A stretch of DNA of 64,000 nt from assembly GCA_027625915.1 (NCBI GenBank), contig JANTQA010000032.1:3596001-3660000 (forward strand), given 5' to 3'. The position numbers and the translations under genes were made by a program. The number at the start of each line of letters is the position of its first letter. Position 1 is the stretch's first letter. The notes under the pieces were generated by a model. The model was not told where the DNA came from, ran no database searches, and saw only the letters and a program-made list of their open reading frames with translations. The DNA comes from Anaeramoeba flamelloides (taxonomy: Eukaryota; Metamonada; Anaeramoebidae). Shown here in pieces: positions 23,512 to 35,791 of the stretch.

Positions 23512-23940
23512 TTGAAGATGTAATAAGATCAAAATAAAATTAAAAAAAAAAATAAAAATCTAAAGAATCTATTAAAAAAAAAATTTGTGAAAGAAAATCT
23601 AAAAAAAAAATGATTTTGAAAACCTGAAGTGTCAAAAGTCAATTTCTTTCAAATTTAATAAATATTGGCGTTTGTTTGCTTTTTCTTGTTTTGTGAATCA
23701 GAATTGCTTTATTTTTTTAAAAGTTGTTCTTGTTTTTTTTACAAAGTTTTCCCAAAAATCTCAAGAACCTTTATTGTTTACTTGTCATTTTATTTAGATC
23801 TTTTCTCAAAAAGAAAAATTTTTTAATTGACCCTCAAACTTTTTCAATATTTTGATTTTGCTTAATGCAAGTGTAATTAGAAGTATTTTATGCTTTCATA
23901 CAAGCACCACAAATAAACCATCCATTTTTCAAAGAACATA

Positions 23941-24104
23941 CTGGTATTTGAATTACAAATAGGGACAATTTTCACTTCATTTTCAATTTCCTTTCTCAAA
24001 TAGAGTTTTTAAATTACAGTCTACTTGATTGAGAACTCTCTTAAGAAAAGAAAATATGAAAAAATGAAACACAAATATTTTCCCATTTATAATTCAAATA
24101 CCAG
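23941..24104. mobile_element. Family B MITE, copy 1
   Basis: 164 bp with inverted ends CTGGTATTTGAATTAC and AATTCAAATACCAG, flanked by TA on both sides. Matching continues inward (ATTTTCACTTCATTTTC versus GAAAAAATGAAACAC). A second copy, at about 48655-48832, sits inside a family G element. Non-coding. Confidence 0.85.
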
Positions 24105-26354
24105 TAATAGATTGTTTGCAAACTAGATTACACAGAAAAGGTTGGGATGAGTACAGTCATTCAAATTGTCTTCAACCAAGTGAATATATCTTGAATTAGG
24201 GAAAAACGATTTTGCAATGTTAAATAACAATTTCAGGTTATTTCCCTTTTTATAAAAGATGTTAAAAAGGGAAGGGAAACTCAAACAAATTCAGACTTTA
24301 ACAGGAATTGTATTGGTGATATTACTTGTTTTTTGGGTTCTTTATTACTTTATATTCTTGAATATTTTAGATTGCTTAACAACTTTTTTTTTCTTTTTTT
24401 TAAAATAACCCAGAAATTGCCTTATTACTTTAAATTTGATCAAAAAGCTTTGGAGACTTATTTGCCAAGTAAGTAATTTGTTTTGTTTCTTAAGAAACTC
24501 TGTTGTTTTTTATAAAGTTAGACAATCGTTTTAAAAAAATTTATGAGAATAATAAGCAGAAATAAGTTCAACTTTTGTTTCAATTTTATAAGGGGTAAAA
24601 ATTCAATTTGTGTTATTAATTTTTTATTTATCTTTGTAATTTTTTTCCCCTTTGTCTTAATTATCTTTTTAACTCTAAGAATTCATTTTTCTCTCAATGT
24701 ATGAATTTTTAATCTTGAATTAAGAGTTTCCCTTTTTACTTATTAACATATAAAAAAAATAAATTTATTAAAAGCTACTATTAAAAACTAAAGTTAATTA
24801 TAATTTCAATCTATAACGCAAAAATCAAAATTCATTCTTAAGTACCAAACAATTTAATAGTCTTAGACTCGTCAATTTGGATTTCCTTAAAAAAAAAAAT
24901 AAATTGACAATAAGTAACATTTTGAACCACTTTTTAAATCCATATCAAGCCCAAGATCAATCAGCTAAGAACTGAATTAAAAAGTGGCCACAACATAACA
25001 TTAGATAATAATTTTTTCAAATTTCAAAGATTGTAAACCTGAAGTTTCGATAATAACTCTGATATAAATTGAGTTCTGTTTGTTTTCTTAAGGGATTAGC
25101 TTCAATTCCGATTACTTGAGAAGGACTAAAAGTTATAACTCCGAGTAAATCATATATGTATTTTAATGTTCAAATGACGATAAAAAATAACCCTTAAAAT
25201 ATTCTAAAACAGATACTTATTACTTTTTTAAAAACAACAGCTTCTAACTTGTTTAGGGACTATTTGAATTTTATGCTCTGCGAGGGTTGAAATACCATAC
25301 AATAAATGGGAAAAATGGTTAAAAAGTTATAGGTTTTGCTGAAAGTCAAAATACTGCAATTTTTGGAATTATTTAAATGTGTTTCTTTTCTCTTTAGAAG
25401 ACTTTAATATCCAATCATCAAAAAAACCCACATTAAATATGTAGTCATTATGATATTGGAATCTTAAAGTTCTATTATTAAAAAAAACAATTTAAAATCA
25501 AGGATCAACATTAGATTTTTTTCAGAATCAAATATCAACAATTACTGAGAATATCTTTTAATAAAATAAACCACATTTTTTTTTAATTTGATGATGCAAA
25601 TATAATTTTTATTTTTTAGATTATTATTTTCTTTATTTTTATTCTCTTTTTTTTTATTTTGATAAATTTTCTTTAACTCTTTCTCCCAATAAACCAATAA
25701 AAAAATACAAAATCTACAAATTTCACTTAAAATAGGGAAAATGAAGCTAAAATCTGAACAAATACCTGTCATATTAGAAAATACACTTTTTTATTTAGGA
25801 GGTTACCTCAAAATTGGATTTGAACTTGAATTTAGTATTGGGCAATGAATTATATATTGTATGGAACAAAGTAAAAAAAAAACTTGGGGTTAAATTTTGA
25901 AAAAAATGGATTAATATATTTGTGAGTGTGTTTTATTTTTACACCTGTATATTTTTTTTAGGATCCAATTATCAATCTTTATATTGAGAATTTATTTTAA
26001 TAATTTTATATCGTCCATTTAAGAAAGATACTTAAATAAGAGTATCCCTGTCCAAAACCTTTGGTTTTGATCCTTACAAAATTACCATTTTTTTACTTTT
26101 TTAATTTCAAGTTTTATTCTACAATTAAAGAGATAAAAAACGAATCATGCTTACCTTTAATCCCGTTTCCGTGAAACAAGATATGCACAACATATAAAAA
26201 AATTTTTGTTTTTTACAAAAATTTAAAATAATATCAATTCTACAATTTATTTAATTTTGACAAAAATTTAATTTCTTTAATATATTGAATTATTTTATCC
26301 CTTATTTTTTTTTTCTGTTTTATCTTTCTTTTTTCTAATGTGCAATGATTTACC

Positions 26355-26358
<4 letters not shown>

Positions 26359-26393
<35 letters not shown>
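26359..26393. repeat. (TA)n microsatellite
   Basis: Uninterrupted TA run. Confidence 0.95.
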
Positions 26394-26396
<3 letters not shown>

Positions 26397-27506
26397 TGAC
26401 CAATATTAAGTTACATGTAGCTCTTAAATAACAACTTTCAATCAATAGTTGTTTGTTATATATATCCTCTTTAGCCAAATTTAAATAGTTTTTTAGATAA
26501 TTAAAACCAATTTACGATTGTATATTTTGTTATACTTTTTCCAAAATTTCCTAATTTTTGAGAAGATTTTTTTTTATTTTGATGATAAAATATTAATTTT
26601 GAATTTTTAGGGTTCTTTAAATAATCGTTAAATCAGAAAATATAAAGTTGTTAGAATTTGGTATTATCAAATAACTTTTATTTATATGATTTATTTTTAA
26701 AATTTTTAATTTTGGCCCGTTAAACTTTTGATGGGTTATAGTTAAGTATTATAATAAAAAAATGTATTTTAAAAAGAAAATATCTAAGTTTATAATTTCT
26801 TAAATCCAATTTCAAAGAGCTAATTAACACAAATATTAGTAAAAACATAAAATTTGATATAACTTTTCCAACAAACTTAACAGAAAAATAATAAAGAGTT
26901 TTATCAAAAAAATGATGAAAAAGAATAAAAAATAAAAACTTTAAAAATTAAGAAAAATCTTTTGAATTTATTGATATTTAGATGAACTGTGTAAATATAC
27001 AATCAAAAATCAATATGATAAGTAATTTTTTTCCAATAAGCATACTGAGTCACACATATAAGGAAATTTACTAACATAGTTTGATAAAGATCCCCAATAT
27101 TCATTTTCCTCAGAAATTCATCTGTATCTTCATTAATAATGATCTCAAAATCAAAATATTCTTTTGTTTTTGGTCTTTTCAAATATTTTCTGTTTTTTTT
27201 TTCATATTATTTACCTTTATTCTATCTATCTTTTGTACCCACCTGATCAATTTTTTACAGATAGTATAACATATCCGAAAAAAAAAACTCTCGAATTTCC
27301 CTGATATACATATATACATACATATCTCAGTATCAACCATTTTCAAAAAAAAAAAAATGGTTTGAATAGATTTAGTGATAATTTCCAGATATATATATGA
27401 CTTTATGTACCTAGAGGTGTCTGTAAATGATTCTAATTTAAACCTCTCTTTAATTCCAAGTTTGTATTTTCTATTGAGGATTCTATTTCGTCTTTTATTG
27501 GTTTAA

Positions 27507-27527
27507 TATATATATATATATATATAT
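27507..27527. repeat. (TA)n microsatellite
   Basis: Short TA run in intergenic DNA. Confidence 0.9.
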
Positions 27528-28464
27528 CTCCATTAATATTTTTTCATTGATATCTTTATCTTTGATACACTAGAAATCAAAATTTCATATTTTATTGATT
27601 TTAATACTTCTCTGATAGGTGATCCAATTTTATTAGTATTAATTTCTGGCTAAAAATTTGCTTTTCACTTAGGTTCAAGTTTTGCGCGAGTTCGATTTCT
27701 GTTTTATTTTTGAGTCTGTGTTTTGTAAGACATTTTTGCATAATTATTATTGATTTGAATGATTACTCTAGATACAGTTTTATATATCTTTGATATCTAC
27801 ACAAGTTATATAAAACAGTTGAAACCTCATATTACTTGAGGGAAGATAATTACTTTGGAAAGTTGTATTCTTTGTGTAATTAATTTTTTTTTTTGGTTTT
27901 ATAGATAGAGTCTTACTTGCCGAAATAATCTTGAGACTTTTCTAGTTTTTTTTTTTTTTTTTGATATTGGATTTCTTATTATGACATATTTCGGAAAATT
28001 TTTGACACCATATAAAAAAATAAATATATTAATTAATTTATTGAAAATTATATTAACAAACATAAATAGATCAAATGACCAGATAAATAACCAAATAATT
28101 TTGTTTTAGGCAATTCCATTCCAATAATATCAACTCAAAAAAGTTAACAATTATTTAAAAAAAAATAGATTAAAGTTGAGTAAACATTTTATTGAATTGA
28201 AGCAATTATAAGAATAATAAAAATAATAATAGAAATTATTTTTCCAAAATCAAAATTATTTTTAAAATGAAAGAAATTTTTTTATTACAGTTCTGTTATT
28301 TTTTTTGAACTAAATCAAGAAATATGAATTTTTTTGATTTGGGGGTTTGTAAACCAGTTTAGTTATATATTAATTAATTAGCAATTAATTTGTAATTTAC
28401 AAGATCTTTAATAATAAATTAGATTTCAGTCTAATCAAATTAATTATAATGTGTTAATTAAATG

Positions 28465-28720
28465 TATTTAAAGTGTTTGAATAGATATTGGTAGTGAAAC
28501 TTTAATTTTGGAAATTTCAAAAATTAAATCAGCTTTTCTTTTCTTTAAATTTCATTGTTTTCATTTTTTTTTTAGGTTCTATATTTACTTATTTTCTTTG
28601 GATTTAGCATTGCTATTAAAAACAGGTTGTACTTTTGTAATTGAAACTGTGGAAAAGACAGTAGAAAACAATACCTTTTGGAATTTCCTTTAATCTACAA
28701 TTGAAGATCAAAATGAAGAT
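28465..28720. repeat. Partial family G copy
   Basis: AAAGTGTTTGAATAGATATT followed by TTTTGGAAATTTC matches family G at about 4397-4440, and AATTGAAGATCAAAATGAA near the end matches AATTGGAGATCAAAAAGAA at about 4644. The 61-codon frame here is part of the repeat and is not called. Confidence 0.45.
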
Positions 28721-29683
28721 AACTTTTTGCCAACCCACTAAGAATTTTGATTTTTTCAATTTTTTAAAAAATATATATACTTAGTTAGTTTTATCTCATA
28801 CAAATATAAACTGTATTTGTTGTATATTATTCTGATGCTTTCCATAATATTCCTAATATTCTATTTAAAAATAATTAATATTTGTAAAAATTTTTGGGGA
28901 AAAGATCAAAGAAACAAAGTTTAGCTTTCAAATTTTAATGAATTTTTTTTAAGATAATTAGACATTTTCATTTGTTTTTTATGTTTTCTATCTAGAAATT
29001 ATTTTCTAATAACTATATTTTGAACTAATTTGAAATAGAATAAAATAAATCTATTATATATAGCAATTTTATCCAAATAATACCGAATTTAATCAAGATC
29101 CCATATCAAAATAAAAAGATCAAACACTATTTTTTTTTCAATTTAGTTTATTGAATAACATTATGAATTCCTACTTGTTATTATAATTTAAATATTTATG
29201 AGCTTGTTTTTAGATAATATTCGATAAACACAGATTTTATGAGACTTATCGTGAATATGCAGAAAATTAAAAATACACTGGGGACAATTCACATAAATAT
29301 TGAAAATTTAAACCAATAAAAGTATTAATTATGAAAAATTAAAATCATGGAATAAAATATTAGGATTTGATCTGAATTTGTAAAAGTTAACAAAACTCGA
29401 AGAAAAAAGAAAAAAAAACATAAAAATTATATTTATTTTATTTAACTGTTGAACAATACTATAAGAGTTTGAGAACAAATTTGAAGATACCTCTCAATCT
29501 CAAATTATTGATTTTCAATTTTTTTTTTTTTTTAATCGATTAAAAAACAAAATAAAAATTAATAAAAAAATAAAAAAAAAGTAAAATTGGTTGGGGAATT
29601 AAAAAAATACTAAAGAGGAAAAAAACATAAAGAATTTAAAAAAAATAAAAAACGATAAAAAAATTCAAAAAAAAACAAAACAA

Positions 29684-31878
29684 TTATTTTTTATTGAACC
29701 ATTTCCAGAAACCGCCTTTAACTGATTGTTCTTTTTTCTCGGTTCTGTCGTTATAGTGGGTGTGTAAGAAATGATGGCTTTTATGGGAAAGAGGGTGGCC
29801 AAAGAATTGATCATAAATTTGTTTAACTGCTTTGTTTTCGTGAGATTTTCTGATTTTGAAATTGTCATCGATTTTGTAAATACCCTTCATTCTTTTTTCC
29901 AAATAGTCGCCTGTTTTACTTTTTGGCTCTCCACCGCCACCGATACATCCGCCTTTGCAGATCATGAATTCGACAAAGTGGTGCATAGAATCGCCCTCTT
30001 TAAGCCTTTGCATATAGTTGTGGATATTGGATGCCTGGTGAACAACGGCAACTTTTAAGTCGATGCCGCCAAAGTCGACTGTGGCTTCTTTGATGCCTTG
30101 AAATCCTCTAACAGGCGTATAATTTAAGGTTGGCATTGGCTTTTCAAGAGCAATTTCATATGCTGTTCTCAGGGCTGCTTCCATGACACCGCCGGTGTTT
30201 CCAAAGATGACGGCCGCGCCCGTGGATTCGCCAAGTGGGTTGTTATATTCGCTTTCCTTAAGCGAGGCAAATTTTACTTTGTTTAATTTAATGAGCTTGG
30301 CGAGTTCACGGGTGGTCAGGACATAGTCTGTTTCCTGAAGACCGGATTCTGTTTTTAATTGGTCTCTGACGGCTTCGTCCTTTTTGGCGGTGCAGGGCAT
30401 GATCGAAACTACAACGACGTCTTCTGGATTGATTCCGATTCTTTCTGCCCAATAGTTCTTGACGAGTGACGACATCATTCCCTGTGGTGATCGACACGAA
30501 GACAAGTTTGGGATGAATTCTGGGTAAAACTTTTCAACCATGTTGATCCATCCTGGACAGCATGAGGTGAACATTGGTAGCGTTCCTCCGTTTTTGATTC
30601 TGTCCAATAATTCGGATCCTTCCTCCATGATCGTCAAATCCGCGGTGAAGTCAGTGTCGAAGACAACGTCTGCGCCTAATTTTCGAAGGGCAGCAACCAT
30701 TTTACCAGTGGAGACGTCACCGGACTCCATTCCAAATTCCTCAGAAATGGCTACACGTGTGGCTGGGGCAGTTTGGAAAACAAGGGTTTTACCCTCTTTG
30801 TTTTTTAACAAATTGGAAACTTCTCGAACTTGAGAGTTTTCTGTGATCGCGCCAACTGGACAATAAAAGGAACACGCGCCACAATTGATACACTTGGTGG
30901 TATAAAGCTCCTTGTTTTTGGGTGTCATTGGAATACCATCTGGCCCAATTGTCAAAATGTCCATTCCTTGAAGTTCGGAGCACGCCTTGACACATCGGTA
31001 ACACTTGATACATTTGTTCATGTCTCGGATTAATGATGGTGATGAATAGTCCTTTGGAATAAATGAACGCTGCTTTCTTGGGAATTTATCAATTATCCCA
31101 TATCTATAAATTAAATCTTGGAGTTCACATCGATTATTGGACTATTATGGTTGGATTTTGGTTTTTTTTTTTTTTTTAGGGTTTGTGGAACATTTGAAAT
31201 TGATGAAAAAATTTTGAATTTTCGGGTAAAAAAATGAAAAGAATTTTATTTTGTTCAGAGAGAAAAGATGGAAGTAGTGTTTTTTTGTTTTTTGGGAATG
31301 ACAAATAAGAGAAAAGAGGAAAGGCTAAATTTTTTCCTTATATTTTTTCAAAAAGGCGGAAAAAAAAAAATTTCTTTTTAATCAAAATGATTTTACAAAC
31401 AAAAAGAACTTTTAGTTCTACAGATTAGTTTTGTTTGTAAATCTTTAAATTAAAAAAAGAAAAAAGAAAAAAAAAAAAAAATTAACTAATTAATTACTTC
31501 ACAAGATGTACATTCTTTAGGGTGTTCAGAGAGGATCATAGCAAGATTGTGTTTAACAGAATTAAGAACATTTTGAGAATTTGTGACAATATCCATACCT
31601 TCTTGGATGATTGTTGAACAAGCTCTTGAAAGCTTGGATGTTTTATCTGTTTCGACAAGACAAAGATTACATTCTTCGTTTGGTGATAAATTTGGGTGGT
31701 AACATAACGAAGGAATGAAAATATCACTTGTTCGACAAGCTTCTAAAATTGTTGTTCCTTTTGTTGTCTCGACAAACTTTCCATTTAATGTAAATTTTAC
31801 AATGTTGCTTGACGTGTTGATAAAAGTTCGTTTAAAAAGATTTGAAACTACAAATTTTTTTGATAAATTAGAGAGCAT
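29684..31878 (-). CDS. HYD: [FeFe]-hydrogenase, organelle-targeted
   Basis: Catalyses reversible proton reduction to H2, expected in a hydrogenosome-like organelle. Exon 1 31878-31498, exon 2 31141-29684; 356-nt intron (GAA|GTAATT ... ATAG|TCCAAT). The joined protein is 612 aa. Residues 1-25 are rich in Ser/Lys/Arg with hydrophobics and no acidic residue, as in a mitochondrial-type presequence. A [2Fe-2S] domain follows (C59, C70, C73, C87), then a His-Cys3 site completed only by splicing (H119, C123, C126, C132). Next come two [4Fe-4S] motifs (C171/174/177/181 and C211/214/217/221). H-cluster motifs are L1 TSCCPGW (C321-C322), L2 MPCTAKKDEA (C377) and L3 CKGGCIGGGGEP (C522, C526). This is the domain order of trichomonad and anaerobic-protist hydrogenases. 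Base composition becomes visibly more GC-rich from about 31030 downward. The extreme C-terminus is a His/Lys-rich tail. Confidence 0.96.
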
Positions 31879-32089
31879 CGTGGAGAAATAATTAGGCTAA
31901 AAGAAATAAAGAGCAAAAAATGAATTCACAAAGTTGATTATATCAATTATTTTGAAAGTTCAAAGTAATTCCAAAGTTTGAACTCGAGAGTTTCCAAATT
32001 GTGGCCCTTTTCTGAATTTTTTTCTTATTGTTGGATTTGCTTCCAAGTAATTTTTTAAGGCCATATCTTGAACAATAGTGAAGTCTATA

Positions 32090-33030
32090 ATTTAGTATTT
32101 TTATAAACCATTTGGGGGGAAATTGAAAACAGAAAAAAATCCCAAGATGATTTTTAATTGGTAACCTTACTGAAAATTCAAAAAAAGATTTATTAATTAA
32201 AAGAAAGAAATGAATGGTTTAAAGTCCAAATAGAGGATTAAAAACAAGAATAATTTTTTTTTTAATACTACCTTTTGGTATGGTTTTTTCTTTGATTAAT
32301 ACTCTTATTAAAAATATTTTGAAAAATTATTCAAATTTTTGAGATATCCAAAAGTACATTCAAAAAGTATTTTGATAACCGACAAGTTTTAAATTGTATT
32401 TGTTGGGTTGATTAATAATCAAATAATTAATTAATATTTCAAGTTAATTTATTTCTTCTTTTAATTGATTTTATTATCTGTTTTCAGGTTCTATTAAGAT
32501 TCCCATTTAAAAACCTTGTTTCACTTTTTTAATCGAACAGTTTTAACTTTTTTGGATTTATCTTTGAAAAAAAAAAAAAAAAAACATAAAAAAAAGTTCA
32601 AATCATTTTTACCTTGAAAAAAATATAGGGGAAGGGAAAGTAAAAGGCAAATAAACGAGGAAATAAATAAACTTGAAATATTAATTAATTATTTGATTAT
32701 TAATCAACACAACAAATACAATTTAAATCTTGTTGATTATCAAAATACTTTTCGAATTTAATTTTAGAGATCTCAAAAATTTGAATAATTTTTCAACCAA
32801 TTTTTTTGATAATAGATCCAACTCTTAAAAAAATCTCTAGCACAAAGGTAGTATTATAAAAAAAATTATTCTTGTGTTTCAAATCCTCAATTATGTCTTT
32901 AAACCATTCATTTCTTTCTTTTAATAATTTAACTTCCTTTTCATTTTCAGCAAGGCTTTTAATGAAAAAGTATCTTGTGATTTTTTATCCTGTTTCAATT
33001 TTACCCCCAAGTGGTTTATAAAAATACCAA
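32090..33030. mobile_element. Large foldback element with arms of about 380 bp
   Basis: The left arm (about 32090-32475) and right arm (about 32645-33030) are inverted copies over nearly their full length. Examples: TTTTTATAAACCATTTGGGG against the complement of CCCAAGTGGTTTATAAAAA; AAGAAAGAAATGAATGGTTT against AAACCATTCATTTCTTTCTT; and TTAAATTGTATTTGTTG against CAACAAATACAATTTAA. The spacer of about 170 bp carries GGTTCTATTAAGATTCCCAT, shared with 21.98 kb. No coding frame. The right end lies close to the VPS52 stop, so read-through of the VPS52 3' end could include an arm. Confidence 0.85.
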
Positions 33031-33059
33031 AATAATATTCCTAAGGTTAAAAATTATAC

Positions 33060-33087
33060 AAAAAAAAAAAAAAAAAAAAAAAAAAAA
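33060..33087. repeat. Poly(A) tract, 28 bp
   Basis: Uninterrupted A run just beyond the VPS52 stop; it is poly(T) on the VPS52 coding strand. Confidence 0.95.
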
Positions 33088-33110
33088 TAATATCAAAAAC
33101 AAATTTTTTT

Positions 33111-35791
33111 TTAATTAAAAAATGACGAACAAATATTAACGATTTCGTCATTGATTAAAGAAACATTTATTATGAAATTTCTGATATTCTGGTTATTTGG
33201 GTTGCAAGCTTTAAAAATTCTAATAAATTTCTTATAGTAATCTAAAATTATATTTAAAGTTTTCTTTAAAATGATTTTAGCATTTAATGAATTTTGGAAA
33301 TTATTTGTAAATTCCAATGAGATCTTTTTAAAGTTCTTTAACCAGGATTTGTTGAAATGTAGCAAGATTGACTTTATAGATTGCAGGTCTATTAATTTAA
33401 TTCGCTTCAAATGTTCCTCTTGGTCAATTTCAGAAGAAAAAAGATAATCATAAACCTTTTTTACAAAGATGTTTAAATCGGGGAAATATTGCTTTAAGAT
33501 CTGCTCGATGTAAAGATGATAAACCTTCTGTAAACTCTTTGAAAAAATTTGGGGTTCGTTACATTGTGATTGCACCTCTCCTTCTTCTCCATTTAGGGAG
33601 TCTAAAATATATTCATAATTGTTTATTAAAAACAGAGTTCTAATTTTTAAAGTTTCAAAAGACTTTGAGTAATATTTAAAGTATTTTTGCATTTCTGGGA
33701 TTAACAGTTGTAAATGTTTTTTAATTATTTCGTGTTTATCAATCAATGGCAGCGTTGAAATAATTTTTACATATTTTTTTGTGATGAAAGTTGTTGAAAT
33801 GGATGATTTGTCGAATTGCTGGTGGTCTTTCTTTGCTTGAATTTGCTTCCCCTTTTTCCTTCGTTCGATGTCGTGTTTTTTTCTCAATGACAATTGCTTT
33901 ATAATATTTTGTATCTTTAATTTGAGGCTTTGAATGTTTAATCCAAACATTTTTTTGAAAGCATTCCATAGCATACCATTTAAATTAATTAAAAACCCCT
34001 TTATTGCGGCATACTTATCCCCAGTGCAATCATTTATATATTTTTCATTTATTTTAATCAAGATAATAATACCAACAAGATCATAACAATTAGGAAATAT
34101 CCTTTCAAGTAATATTTCAATTTTTTTTAAAGCCAGTTTAAAAATCAAATTATTTAAAGTCTTGTCATTGAAAAATTGCATGATAAAATCGTTTTCAAAT
34201 TCAAAAATTTCAAAAACTTTTTGAAATAAATTTGCAAAAATTATTTCAAAATATTCCTTTTGATTATTTGAAAGAGGATCCAAGGGATTTATTTTATTTT
34301 CCAATGAAATGTTTTCAAGAACTTTGATTCTTTCATAAAAGTTATCATTTTTTTTAATTTTTGTTTTTAATTGCTTGACATTGCCCTGATCAAAATTCAT
34401 ATATTCGACATCAGAATTAATTCCAATTAAAAACGTTTTATTTTGAAATCCAATTATGTGCCTTTCGAATAATTTCATTTCGTTTTTAATTGCCTGATAA
34501 ATTAATTTGATCATTGAATTTTTATAGAACTGAATTATTTCTTGATAACCATTTTGATGATACTTTTTTAAAAAGGCAATGAAATCAAGAAATTGCAGCA
34601 TCGTTTTATTTTTATTAATAGTCAAATCTTCAATTTTGAATTCAAAATTTGAAATCAGGTCAATAAAAAAAACATAGATTCTTTTTGAAACTATGATTTT
34701 TAATTTATTTAACAGCATTTTGGTTTCTTTTTTAGTGATCGGGGTGTGCGCGCTTAATTCCACCGGAATTGACTGTTCGATAGAATTAAAAATAATTTTC
34801 CTATCCAATTCTTGAACATATTTGATATACCCCCCATCCACTTGATCAAAATTCAAGTGCCGTATTAAGTCGTCGCTAATTGAACATTGATCTAAATAAG
34901 TTGTTAACTTTTTCGAAATGTTATTTTTATTTTGTATTTCCAGATTTTGAAACAAATTAGATTCCTTTAATTGATCCATACCAGTAATTAATTTATTTAG
35001 CCTGCCATCAAACCCAGTGAAAATTGTTTCAATGCTCATTAAAATTTCATTACACTCATTGATATTATTATGCAAAGAAAGTAATTGGCTTGAATTATGA
35101 AAGTTTTCTTTGATGCTTTCAAATTCTTCCCTTGACCCTTTGCTTTTCATTCCATTGATAATTTGATCAAACGATAAACCTTGTAATTCTTTTTCTTTGT
35201 ATTCTGTGCTTTTAAGAACTTGTTCTAAACTTTCTGTTTATTTGTTAATTGTTATTTGTAGGTTGTTGTTTTTTGTTTTTTGTTAGATTTTGTTTTTTGT
35301 TATTATTATTTGTGGGTTATGGTTGTTTTTATTTGAATTTGGATTGGACAATTATAAAAAATAAATTAAAGAAAAAAAAGGATTCAAAAAGGGATCTTAT
35401 TTCAGTAACAAAAAGAAAAATATTTTTTTTTTTTTTATTTACCATCAAAATCTTTAAAGTCAATGTTTTCTTGATCAATTAGTGTCGGTAATGTTAAGTC
35501 AAGTTTTTTAATTTCTTTCATTTTTGGTTTTTTTGTTTGTTGCTTTGGTGGTACATTTTGTGGTTTTTGTTTTTGTTTTGATCGTTCATTTTTTATTTTT
35601 TGTTGTTGTTTTTCTTTTGGTATTGATTTTATTTTTTGTTTTTGTTTTGGTCTTGGTTTTTGTTTTTGTTTTTCGTTGGTGTTATTTTGGGTAGTTTTTT
35701 TATGAGTCGAAGTTTTTGGTTGTGCTTTTGAGTTTTTTTTATGAAACGAATATCCGAGTTTGTTTGATAAAAGGCCACCAAGCATTGACAT
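33111..35791 (-). CDS. VPS52: VPS52 (GARP/EARP tethering complex subunit)
   Basis: VPS52 is a subunit of the GARP and EARP complexes that tether endosome-derived vesicles at the trans-Golgi or recycling endosomes. Exon 1 35791-35443 and exon 2 35233-33111 are separated by a 209-nt intron (GATG|GTAAAT ... ACAG|AAAGTT). The joined protein is 823 aa, above the human length of about 720. Exon 1 encodes a Lys/Gln/Pro-rich low-complexity segment, then ENIDFKDFD, which continues across the junction into DESLEQVLKS. The N-terminal coiled-coil block SQLLSLHNNINECNEILMSI matches the conserved SLHNQI...CD..L region. ISDDLIRHL and ELDRKI follow, and the C-terminal half has FLINNYEYIL, equivalent to FLINNYD in animals. 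The two starts at 35791 and 35785 (M-S-M) cannot be separated. Nothing essential appears missing, though the C-terminal motif of animal VPS52 is diverged. Confidence 0.88.

Larger units (their letters stand above)
23512..29683. other. Gene-free intergenic region
   Basis: No supported exon in 6.2 kb. It holds a family B MITE (23941-24104), (TA)n tracts near 26359-26393 and 27507-27527, a small hairpin (AACCATTTTC...ATGGTT) near 27337-27363, and a fragment of family G near 28465-28720. The remainder is AT-rich without recognisable structure. Confidence 0.55.
31879..33110. other. Intergenic region between hydrogenase and VPS52
   Basis: Mostly occupied by the foldback at about 32090-33030. About 210 bp upstream of the hydrogenase start and about 80 bp downstream of the VPS52 stop are left as non-repetitive flank. 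No promoter motif could be identified. Confidence 0.6.
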
